DNA of 64,000 bases. Source: Lunularia cruciata. Its lineage: Eukaryota > Streptophyta > Marchantiopsida > Lunulariales > Lunulariaceae. The DNA lies in assembly GCA_948567375.1 (NCBI GenBank), contig OX419756.1:34362333-34426332 (forward strand), given 5' to 3'. Below are positions 47,053 to 56,101 of the stretch, piece by piece (the stretch's first letter is position 1; each line of letters starts with the position of its first letter). The notes beneath the pieces are model-generated. The model was not told the DNA's origin. It was given only the letters and a program-made list of their open reading frames with translations, and made no database searches. The translations under genes and the position numbers were made by a program.

Positions 47053-48456
47053 CTGCTACATTGGGCCCTTGGGAGCAATGGTGTCATGCTCCCGACCACT
47101 AGAGGTCCCAACCTCTGTGTGAAAAACTCCCTCCACTCTGGCTGCAAGCTCCATACGTCCTCTGGCTGCATCCCATGTGGACCAAGGGTGTAATCCAAGT
47201 AGCCCACGCTCACCTGGATGGACTCCAAGTAGACCACTCTCCCTAGTAGCTACTGGATGTGTCCCAAGAATACCATGTCCACTCGGTCCATCGCCCCCAG
47301 CATGTGCCTGAATCGTCTCGATAGGCACAGGGCTCACCAGTGTCCGAGTGGTGATGCCTATCAAGCACATCCTACGTTGCTTTGCCAAACCAAGGCTCAC
47401 AATCCAGGTCAAACAGTTCAGGTCCATAGCCTGACCTAACACCTGACGCCTGGATGCCTCTGACACTGCTGGAACAGCGGTAATACCGGTGCAAAAACCC
47501 ATCGCCCGCTCTCTCTCATCAGCATTGGGCTCCACCAATTGCTGTAACTGTGAGTCCCAAACAAGTCCAGGTCCTCCCTCTCGAAAAGCATGAGAGCTTG
47601 GGAAACTCATGAGTGTGGGAAATGCAGCTCTAGGCTGTCCAACTAGGTTCACCACTGCCATAGGTGACCTATCAGCCACTACCATTGTTTGAGACTGACG
47701 TCCAACATCCAAGATATCATCAACAAGAATGTGGTCTAGTCGCTGAATCCCATCATAACTACGCTGTAGAACCTCTCTGGGTAAAAGGTTTGTCCACCAA
47801 AGACGAAGACGATGAGCCCGTGATCCCACACTAGCTGCATTTAACAATACAACAGGTCCCATCCAAGAATGGACCTGATGTGTACTCGCCACCACTCTAG
47901 TGCGAGAATCCCCCATCAAAGGAATGTTCTCCAAAAGGTAAGCTGGAGAAACAGACTGATGAACTTGGAGATGTCGTAGTATCCGTAACATCTCCCAAAA
48001 CACACCAGAACGAGGATCCTGAAGACCCAAACCGTGGCCCGCACGTGCATGTCCTTGACATGGCCATCCAGAAATCACCAAGTGAATAGGCCCATGTCTC
48101 TCTAGATCATGCGCCCCCAGTAAGGAAATATCTCCTGGTAAGGCCTTCTGGTAACCTCTAACTGCTGACATCGGTAATAACTCCGGATACCAATAGGCCA
48201 AGTGTGCCACATGATGTAGAGAGACTCGCCTAGCAGTCTCATCTCTCTCCACATACAAGTACCTCTATACTCAGATACCCGCCTGTAACACCGCAGCTAG
48301 TCTGGTGCTGATCTCACCAAACAACTCCAATAGACATATTCCCTCTACTGGATACTGCCAAGCAATGAGTGTGGTATCCAGAGGTGTCAAAGCAATCGCC
48401 TCTGGAGGCTCATCCTCACACTCATCTCCTGATGGTACGAAGGCTCCACTCCAAGC
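47053..48456 (-). pseudogene. DNA (cytosine-5) methyltransferase domain in pol
   Basis: The domain lies between protease and RT. Motifs run in the unpermuted order: I (LLELFGEIST, near 48335), II-like (YLYVERDE), IV with catalytic Cys in SGWPCQGHARAG (Cys codon 48060-48058), VI (LLENIPLMGD), VIII (SRAHRLRLWWTNLLP), IX/X region (ERERAMGFCTGI and RQVLGQAMDLNCLTW). The order and the VGSRAHRLR and MGFCTG regions resemble DNMT3-type enzymes; the PCQ is also like bacterial enzymes. Stops at 48271-48273 (TGA) and 48265-48267 (TAG) are CAA codons in the old copy. The second Gly of motif I is Glu here but Gly in the old copy, so this copy should bind SAM poorly. Function by analogy: maintaining or placing methylation on element DNA. 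Confidence 0.9.
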
Positions 48457-48459
48457 CTA

Positions 48460-48672
48460 TTGCACCAACTGATCTGCATGCTGCTGCAATGCCTCCTCTG
48501 AACTCCACAATGGAACATCCAAGGTGGATGGAACAATCCCACTCGTACTCCATAGCCGAGTGATCTCCTCTGGTACTGGAGTATCCTCTGCATGGGCGTT
48601 CCCCTCCAACAAGTCACCAGGCCAAGTAACTGCACCGCTGAAAGCCAAAACTGATGCTGCCATGGTCCCAGA
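48460..48672 (-). other. Linker between protease and DNMT
   Basis: A frame of about 70 residues bounded by TAG codons at 48670-48672 and 48457-48459. It contains WSTSGIVPSTLDVPLWSS and no known domain. The TAG at 48457 is also a TAG in the old copy at the matching place (26470s), which makes it the best candidate for an ancestral stop. Confidence 0.5.
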
Positions 48673-49200
48673 CTATAGTGAGCCAAGACTGCCACTACTA
48701 AAGCGTACTGGTAAGCAACATACCCGTCCCTCACCAGACTGCCAACTAGGTCTATAAGAGGCTGTCTCCTCCCAATAGTCAATGCTGAAACCCATAGGGT
48801 ATAACACTGCTCTCCCAACTAGCACATCATATGACTTAGCTATCGTCGCAATAGCCTGAGCTCTCACCACCGAGCTATCAGTCGGATGACCAGGCTGAAC
48901 TTGGACAACAAGCTCTCCACGTGTGATGTACTGTGTCGAACCACCACCAAGAGATGTTTGGATCTGAAATGGACACCTCTCCACATTGGTCTTCCATAAC
49001 TCCAGACCAACAACTGTAGCCTTCCCCAACATAAGGGGCTGCGCACCAGAGTCTAACAAGACTCTCTGTGGTGTATAGACCTTCCTTGAAGGTCCCACCA
49101 AATGAAAGACCCCCTGGTTATCCAATAGGACAACACCAGGTGTAAACTGCACTCTCTCAAAGGCCGGTCTAGCTGGCAACTCCTCCAGTCTAGCCGCTGC
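48673..49200 (-). CDS. Retropepsin-type aspartic protease
   Basis: The open frame contains the protease active site DSGA in RVLLDSGAQPLMLG, at residues 43-46 counted from the Met at 49179, followed by a flap-like LGGGSTQY and a C-terminal VLVGRAVLYPMGFSIDY that resembles the second psi-loop (ILGxD-like). It lies after gag and before DNMT in the same reading direction. A TAG at about 49201 separates it from upstream sequence. It would cleave the polyprotein. Confidence 0.8.
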   Translation of the reverse strand, partial: AAARLEELPARPAFERVQFTPGVVLLDNQGVFHLVGPSRKVYTPQRVLLDSGAQPLMLGKATVVGLELWKTNVERCPFQIQTSLGGGSTQYITRGELVVQVQPGHPTDSSVVRAQAIATIAKSYDVLVGRAVLYPMGFSIDYWEETASYRPSWQSGEGRVCCLPVRFSSGSLGSL

Positions 49201-49203
49201 TGC

Positions 49204-49788
49204 CTACCATAAACCACTGATCGCTGAACGGATCCCATACTCCTCAACCAAGTCAGCTCCACTACCAACCACCTCTGCTCTAGTAGTAGGAACTGCACCA
49301 TCCCTACTCTCACACAATGTGGCAGCCAACCGGAACACTGGGGTTGGGTCAACTCCCAATGTAAACATGTCACTGGCTAAAAATAAAGGATGCCGCATAA
49401 TCAGCTGAGCCACCCCCAACATCATGCTAGACTCAGTCTGTGTAGTAGCAGGTGGCTGACTAGCAGGTAGTCCATCATGTACTCCATCACCACCTACCAC
49501 ACCTGCACTGGGATGTCTAGGAACCATGGATGTCGTCTGCAATGCCTCAGATAGCATGAAAGACTGGAGAAGTCTGACCTATCTCCCAACCTCTCCTCTC
49601 TGTGGGTCTAACTCCACTAATGCTCCTCTAGGCTCTGGAGCACGTACTGCACTCCTAGTCACTGCTGCAGATGCATCCACCTGTGCTGCTCCGCACATGA
49701 AGTCCAAAGCATCTCTATCACCAACATATGAGGTGGAAGCCTCAGCACCCGAATCTGATCTCCTCTGAGCAATAGCCATACTAGCCAA
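49204..49788 (-). other. Gag-protease linker, frame broken by two TAG codons
   Basis: The frame continues from gag through TAG at 49789-49791 and TAG near 49577 to the protease. It is rich in Ala, Val and Ser and has no recognised domain (for example EALQTTSMVPRHPSAG). Both stops fit CAG with one C to T change. Confidence 0.5.
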
Positions 49789-51138
49789 TCTCTACTCCAA
49801 CTGCTCAATCCGAGTAGCCATAGTTGTGTCAGAAGTAAGGGCAGGTACTGCACCCCTACTAGGTGTAGATCCTCTACCACCACCTCTTCCACCTCGTCCT
49901 CCATGAACTGGAGCTCCTCTACTACCTGCCATAGCAGCCCTACTACTCCGTAACTCCGGGTGTAGGTCAAAACACCGGTCACTAGTGTGACCAAATCTGT
50001 GGCAATGCTCACACTGCCTCTGTGCTGGCTGTGATGCACCAGAGGTATCAGGTCCGCTGCCCTGAGTACACTCTCTCCTATGGTGAGGTCCACCACAAGT
50101 CCAACAAGCAACACCACCACTCACTGGCTGCTGCTGACCCGAAAATGAGGGTAAGGGTCTAACTCCACTAGGCCCTCCACTCGCTCCATAGGATCTAGGC
50201 TGTCCACCTTGTCCTCGAAAACCAACTGGGCGTGGTGCACTCTGCTGCACTCTAGCAAAAGTCACAGCTGTGGATGAGGTCTCCCTACCAAATCCAGATG
50301 TCACCACTCTCTCCTCCACCATGTTGAGCTCAATATGCTTAGGCAAACCAAAGACTACTGCCAAAGTGGGTGAAGTAGCCTGCAACAATGTAGCATCACA
50401 AACTCTACGTCGCAACTCCCTATCCAGTATCCCATACCAAAACTGGACTGCTTGGGCCTCAGTAACTCCCTGAGTGAAACTGATCAGCCGCCTCATGCGA
50501 GTATATGCCTTGCGTAGGCTCTCTCCAGCCTTCCGCTGGAACTCCTGCAAGCTCCTCAGCTTGTCAGTCCGCACTCCCTGGTAGTTCTGCCTCAAACATA
50601 GGAAGAACTCAACCATGGGGTTAAACCACGGTACCACACCACCTCCTGCAGCGGTATCTCCACTTGTAGTAGCACTATCTCCAGCTAGTGCACCTCCACT
50701 AGCTCCACTAACACTACTCGAGCTAGAACTCGTGGGTATAGCCGATCTACTCCTGGCTACCAAGCCTGAAGTGATGGAGACATAGTGTGGAGACCAATAC
50801 TGTCTCCATAACTCAATCTCCTCCAAATGAGCTCTCCTGAACTCATGGTAGTCATCCATCAGTGGACCCTCCAAGTGCTGAAACAACCCCTTCCATGCCA
50901 TGAAGGGTGTGAACAAAGTCGGGTTCCGCATCTGCTGCAGATCACACCAACTATTGAACTCCTGGATGAAGTCATCCAACTCAATGGTACCCACTATACT
51001 AGAGTAACGCCTAGGGCCTTTGGAGGCCCCATAAATCTTGTCCATGTCCCACAACAACGGTGCGGACACACCAAGTGCACTCTCAATTGAATCAACTCCT
51101 GAACTCCAACTCAGAGTCAAACTCCAACTCAGAGTCAA
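49789..51138 (-). CDS. Gag with two CCHC zinc knuckles
   Basis: A 448-residue frame. Residues 50-250 form the capsid-like part, with IELDDFIQEFNSW and LRQNYQGVRTDKLRSLQEF, the latter close to the classic Gypsy gag pattern (W, then ...F ... M...). Two zinc knuckles follow: CWTCGGPHHRREC (345-357, one residue shorter than usual) and CEHCHRFGHTSDRC (376-389, canonical CX2CX4HX4C). A basic Gly/Arg-rich tail (residues 400-430) would bind RNA. The Met at 51138 is the first in frame but the N-terminus is uncertain because an 18-bp tandem duplication (51104-51139) lies exactly there. Confidence 0.88.
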
Positions 51139-51139
51139 T
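51104..51139. repeat. 18-bp tandem duplication at the gag start
   Basis: AACTCCAACTCAGAGTCA occurs twice in tandem. It spans the start of the gag frame and, in another frame, encodes a DSELEF repeat. Confidence 0.8.
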
Positions 51140-51814
51140 CTCCTCCCTCACTGGGACCTGAGATACAGGCTGATACCGAGCACCACTCCGAGTAAACCCA
51201 CTGCGTACTACAGGGCTAACTCCTTTGGAATCTCCAAAGAACTCCTTCGTGACCACGTAACTACAACAGCAAACCCGAACCACCAACTGCAACCGCAAGT
51301 CGCAACCGCAAGTACCCCACCAAGTGCCAACACCACCACGTGCCAACACCAACTAAACACCACCCACTAATGTAACTCTACCGAGATAACTACACTAGGG
51401 GAAGGGCAACCTGTAACCTGCCATCATAACACTTACTCTCACGGTCTGCAGGTCATCACTTCATGCCTCACCGGAGAGAAACAAAGGTAGTCTGACTGGT
51501 CATCACTCCAACCTCACCACCGAGAGCACACCAGAGCACCAACGCTCAAAAGTCAAGGCATCTCACACAAACATGGTGCACAAACAGGAAGCAGAGAATG
51601 GAGGGGATCCAATCACAAGAAATCTAAATGAAAACCCTCCATCTCATAACACAACACGGGACTGACTCTGCCACCATTTGGCATTTGACATAAGAGTAGT
51701 TCGTATCTAAGTCCTAAGCTACCAGGATCACCAAGAATGGGATCAAACTGCCTCTCTTAGCCAAAGCTACATGTGTATAGATAACAATGGCATAGTCACT
51801 ATGATAACAAGTGA

Positions 51815-51885
51815 GGGTAGACCAGTTGGATAGGGCACCAGTTTAGGAACAAGAGATCTAGGGGTCAAACCCTGTTGCGCACAAT
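51815..51885 (+). repeat. tRNA-like (SINE-head-like) segment, antisense in the leader
   Basis: The D-arm-like CAGTTGGATAGGGCACC and the T-arm-like GGGGTCAAACCC have the spacing of a tRNA, with an A-box-like TAGACCAGTTG and a degenerate B box. Acceptor-stem pairing is not seen. It resembles the head of a tRNA-derived SINE or a tRNA pseudogene, on the strand opposite to the element. Confidence 0.45.
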
Positions 51886-51987
51886 CTAGCAAGAAAGGCA
51901 GATTTTGCCAACCAATGACCAAGATCTACACTAAACTAGCTAGCCTCACGCCAGCAAGCTGGCTTGCTGGCCCTTCTAGGCCTTTGT

Positions 51988-52051
51988 AGCCTCTCATAGC
52001 CCATAGCCCTATGCCTCGAAGCCTCTCATAGCCCACAGCCCTATGCCTCGA
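51988..52051. repeat. 32-bp tandem duplication
   Basis: The unit AGCCTCTCATAGCCCATAGC plus a further 12 bases occurs twice with one mismatch, followed by the start of a third copy (AAGCCTCT). It lies in the leader of the DNMT/PHD element. Confidence 0.8.
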
Positions 52052-52608
52052 AGCCTCTAAACGCCAAATGAGACCTTTCTTGTTGCCACTTCAAACCTCC
52101 TCCAAAATTGGCGAAACTTCTCCAAATCTGCGAAACTCCTCCAAACTAGCAAAATTTCTCCAAATCTGGCCAAACAGCGAAACTCCTCCAATTCTGGCCC
52201 AAAATCTGACATAAACCCTAAAGATGGATGTCCGCCAAATCCCCCTCTAACTTTCCACTTGAGCCAAATTGACAAAATGGGTTTTTCCAAATCACAATTT
52301 TATTAGAAGAGCTTTCCAACTCCACCTTCAATTTCACTTTCTGAGCCCAACTTGCAGCAAATTGGTCCTGCCTTCACCTCTTGAGCTCAAAATCACAACA
52401 CTGCTCAAAAATTGCTCCTTCTTTGCTCAAAATTTGGCCAGCGCTTCCACACACCGTCCGACTAACTGCCAAATTTGCATCAACTACACGAGCTTCTGCA
52501 CACTAGGGAAACACAGAACCTGAATCGAGCTACCACGATCCACCGAGCTTGGAGATACCACCAACACTCAACGTTCCTATACCCAATTTCCCCCTGACTT
52601 CACTTCTC

Positions 52609-53057
52609 TAATCAGATTGCTTAACATTCTCTACTCAACTCAACTCAGATCAGTACTTGATCTATCACTCTATAAACTGCCAACAACTGGGCACTGATTA
52701 CAATCAAGCCACACCCACTCAAGCATAGAGAATCCAGGTGACGCTTGCCGGCCTCTGTCCACCATAGCCAGGAACTCGTAGGCTCAACATCAGAGAAGTG
52801 AGCTCTTTGGAGCTCACCTTCAAAACTATACCCCTGGACTCGAGCTAGCCCTGAAACCCTAACGGTCCCGCTGACGGCACACTCGATGGTGCAAACGGTG
52901 CAAAGTGACGGTGGGCCCCACCATGAAGTCAGTACCCCAAACACCAAATCTGACTGCCGGAAAGTAGTCTCTGAGATACTACTAAAATAACTCTAACTAC
53001 TATCACTGGAACTCTAGTGTCCGAGCAACTAGATGCGGAACTACAAATGGCGTGACA
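52609..53057 (-). repeat. A1, 5' terminal copy of the A repeat
   Basis: It starts TGTCACGCC at 53057 beside the TATC duplication and matches A2. On its inner side it ends at 52609 and goes directly into leader sequence, with no B copy, unlike A2, which is followed by B2. Confidence 0.9.
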
Positions 53058-53061
53058 TATC
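53058..53061. repeat. Target-site duplication TATC, right
   Basis: Second copy of the duplication at 43113-43116. Confidence 0.6.
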
Positions 53062-55833
53062 TTCAATTACCAACTAAGTCAAGGATTCATTCACATGAGT
53101 TATCTTTGGACTATAGAAAAATCCACACCAAAAATCTTGTGATCCAATAGTTCTCAACTCTATCTTCAAAGCAAAATAAATACAAGGATTAGTACCAAGT
53201 CAATACACTAAAAGATAAAATATTGATACTCACTCTTTTCCCTTCCTCTAGAATAGGATCACCTTTATCTTTGTTAGGACTAACTCTAGCTAATTATGAC
53301 TAATGCAGAAATTTGGCTGAATTCCATATAGATAATTTTTCTCAACTATTTAAAACACTAAACTTGATATCCCTATTGAGCATACATGCACTAATGGGTG
53401 TTATATTTACCCCCCATACGAAGATTTCAATTTGGAGCAAAGGTCCCTTTATTTTTTATGATACAACTTTAACTTGTCATGGTAAATCTTATCCAAGTGT
53501 ATTCTTCCAAACTCCTTGAGATCATAATTATAATTATCCCACACCTTTTCCACTATAAAAGGTCCAAAGTACTTAAGCAAGAACTTCTTTTGCACACTCT
53601 TGAATACAAAAAATTACACAATCACCTCCCTTGAAGGACTCTACCTCTTCTTGCCTTGCCTCTTATCATAACTCTCCTTTTTTTTCCTTTGGGCTTGCTC
53701 TACTCAAACTATAGCAATTGCTCTTGCCTCTTCCAAATCCATGAGTTGATACCTTCCTTGATTTTCTCTACATCACCTCCTATTCACTATGTATGCTTTG
53801 GAAGGTAGGAAGATCAAAGTGAGTATATCAATACCATATACCAAATGACATGGAGAATATTTGATGGATGTCTTCATAGTTATCCTATACTCTCACAAAA
53901 TTGCATGAATCCTCTTATCCCAATGATGTTTTTAACTCTCCATTTTTGCATCTTTGGCTAACATAATGCACAAGGTTTTACTGGTCCTTGCTCCCAAGCC
54001 ATCAGAGTTTGGCTTATAGATGCAGTCACTTTATGTGTGAAAGAGAAATGTCATAGTATGTTTATAGTGATACTTCTTGTAAACTCTCCTACTCTATCAC
54101 AAACCAACTCCAAAGGCAACTAAACCTAGTGATGATGCATTCATAAAAAAATCATCTAAAAACATAAAAATATCCTTTGAGCTTCATCTTCATTCTTGTC
54201 TCTCAATAGTTTAACCTCAACCCACTTAGTAAGGTAATTAATAACTATGAAAATATATTGATTGGTCCTTGTGGTTCTATTAAGAGGACCTACAAAGTCA
54301 AGTCCTCACTCCTCAAAAGGTCTTAGTAATGGAATTGATCTATGAAGTGGAGTGGAAGTAACATTTCTAGCAAATGCTTGACAAATATTACAAGTTTTTC
54401 AATAATCAAAACAATCCTTAAAAACTCTTCTCCAATAATAACTTGCATCTAGAATCTTGAAAGCGGTTACCTTTCATACAAAGTGATCTCCATATACTAA
54501 GCCTTCATGAAACTTCTTCATGAGTAAGATAGACTCCTCCTTACCCATTTTCCTTCAAAGTAGATTATCTACTCCTTGATGCAAAAGAATGTCCTCCACC
54601 ATTGTGTAAGGTCTAGATCTTGTTGCAAGGACCTTCCTCTCCTTAACATGCATCCTATTATGATAGTTACCTCTTGTAATAAAGTCTACAATCTCCTTGT
54701 ACTCCATTGGAATCTCTTGAGTACATGACATTATTATGAGCTCCTCATTTACAAAGGAATCATCCATTGACTCATCTCTATCATGATCATTGGCCCAAGA
54801 TAAAAAAACATCATTTTCACATTTCTTTCTTGGCCTATCCTCAATGGTGTAATCATATCCAAACAAGAGTATTATCCACCTTGCTAACCTTCCTTCTACA
54901 TTATCTTTGTTGAAGATGTACTTCAAAGTGTAATGGGTTGTGACAATGGTGATGTTTCCTCCAATCAAGTAGTGTTTGAATTTCTTGAAATAAAAAATCA
55001 CCATCAACTTCCCTTTTTATGATTGAATAGTTTCTCTCTATTGAGACCATTGGTCTACTAGCATAAGCTTTTGGATGATCATGCTCATCTTGGACAAATT
55101 GACAAAGACTATATCTTATAACTACATTGGAAGCATCAATGTAATGGATGAAAGGCTTCCTCCAATAAGGTTTGCAAGAACTAGAGCTATAACAAATGAT
55201 TGCTTGAGCTCCTTAAAAAATTTAAGAGCTTCCTTCTCTTCCAAAATCACCATGTATTCTACAACTTATTCATGTAGATGATCAATGCATAAGCCGTATT
55301 GGAAAATTAACGTCTTATAGTATCCAACCATCTCTAAGAATTGGTGTAACTTTGATAAGCTTGAAGGGAATGGAAGCTCTAAGATTTTCCTCACCTTTTC
55401 AAAATCCATTATTATTCCATCATTAGAAATGATATGCCTCAAAAGTAGACTTTCTTCACAACCAAAGATGCATTTCTTTGGGTTGAGTGATGCATTTGCC
55501 TCATCCAACCATTGCAATAACTTGATCAAGTGCTCAAAGTGCTCCTCCTTGCTCCCATAGACACAAGAGTAATCAATGAAATCTCTTACAAATTTTCCAA
55601 TGAAAGGTTCAAATAACTTATTCATGAAATATTGAAATGTGGCTACAACATTACAAAGCCCAAAAGGCATGACTTTGAAAACATAAGTTCCCCAAGATGT
55701 GGTAAATGTGAGTGATGAGTTGTTGATGCTTTGGTGCAATCTAAATTTGGTTGTAGCCACTATAACTAACCCCAAACTAGATCTTTGAACACTCTCAACC
55801 TCCTCTTAGATCTCATAAATGAATGGCAAGGGG
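53062..55833 (-). pseudogene. Relic Gypsy pol: RT, RNase H and integrase (family 2, left part)
   Basis: From the right: RT (PLPFIYEI, FTTSWGTYVFKVMPFGLCN, a decayed catalytic box FIDYS in place of YxDD, HIISNDGI), RNase H (THYTLKYIF, EGRLARWIILLFGYDYTIED), then a strongly decayed integrase whose C-terminal tail GPFIVEKVWDNYNYDLKEFG near 53.5 kb is typical of Gypsy integrases. Stops and frameshifts are frequent and the DNA is AT-rich, so the copy is old. The RT continues beyond the younger insertion at 61503. Confidence 0.8.
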
Positions 55834-55838
55834 AAGTA
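55834..55838. repeat. Target-site duplication AAGTA, left
   Basis: AAGTA directly precedes the TG end of the younger family-2 insertion. The same five bases follow its CA end at 61498-61502. Removing the insertion and one copy restores a continuous RT frame across ITKKDYF and PLPFIYEI. Confidence 0.9.
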
Positions 55839-56101
55839 TGTGACAACCCGGCAAATATCACTTTTGCGGTAATCGGGTAAGTAAAGTTTGTTCCCGCAGA
55901 GATACAAGTCAGAAATGTCCAAATACAAAGTAAAGTAACAATTTCAGTTCTTCTTGAGTTCTTCTTTAGTCTCTCAGGTAGAAACCACACCCAGAAGAGA
56001 GTAACAAGCACTGACTCGCAGTCTTGTCACAAATTCACACTCCTTAATCACAACTCCATCAAATCTTTCCAAACAATCTTGATTTGTGATGATTCAGGCT
56101 C
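55839..56101 (-). repeat. Truncated 3' LTR (263 bp)
   Basis: The block matches 57717-57980 of the 5' LTR up to GATTCAGGCTC, then changes abruptly to gag sequence. The few differences, such as GGGTTGTC against GGGTTTGTC, suggest that some time has passed since insertion. Confidence 0.85.

Larger units (their letters stand above)
51140..52608 (-). other. Leader of the DNMT/PHD element
   Basis: About 1.4 kb between A1 and gag without a long frame. A clear primer-binding site is not visible directly beside A1: the sequence there is GAGAAGTGAAGTCAGGG. A partial match to the initiator-Met tRNA site (TGGTATC) lies about 50 bp further in. The leader contains a tRNA-like segment in antisense and a 32-bp tandem duplication. 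Confidence 0.5.
43117..53057 (-). mobile_element. DNMT- and PHD-encoding Gypsy-type retrotransposon with split terminal repeats
   Basis: A 9.94-kb element with TG...CA ends and flanking TATC. In transcription order: A1 repeat (53057-52609), leader, gag, protease, DNA cytosine-5 methyltransferase, RT, RNase H, integrase, PHD finger, polypurine tract, then B1-A2-B2. Pol is nearly one frame broken by TAG and TGA codons but no TAA; each is explained by one C to T change of CAG or CGA. The copy is therefore dead but fairly young. Gypsy assignment rests on the order RT-RNase H-integrase. DNMT capture by retrotransposons is known from charophyte algae and dinoflagellates; the PHD finger and the split repeats are the unexpected parts. 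Confidence 0.93.

Noticed and set aside
47053..48456. Host DNMT exon captured by chance next to the element
   Set aside because: The old copy contains the same domain at the same place between protease and RT, and no introns are seen.
52590..52608. Standard initiator-Met primer-binding site beside A1
   Set aside because: The sequence next to A1 does not match it; only seven bases (TGGTATC) match about 50 bp further in, which is not convincing.
43117..53057. DIRS/Ngaro-type element with a tyrosine recombinase
   Set aside because: The split repeats fit, but a complete D,D35E integrase and a short target duplication are present and no tyrosine recombinase motif was found.
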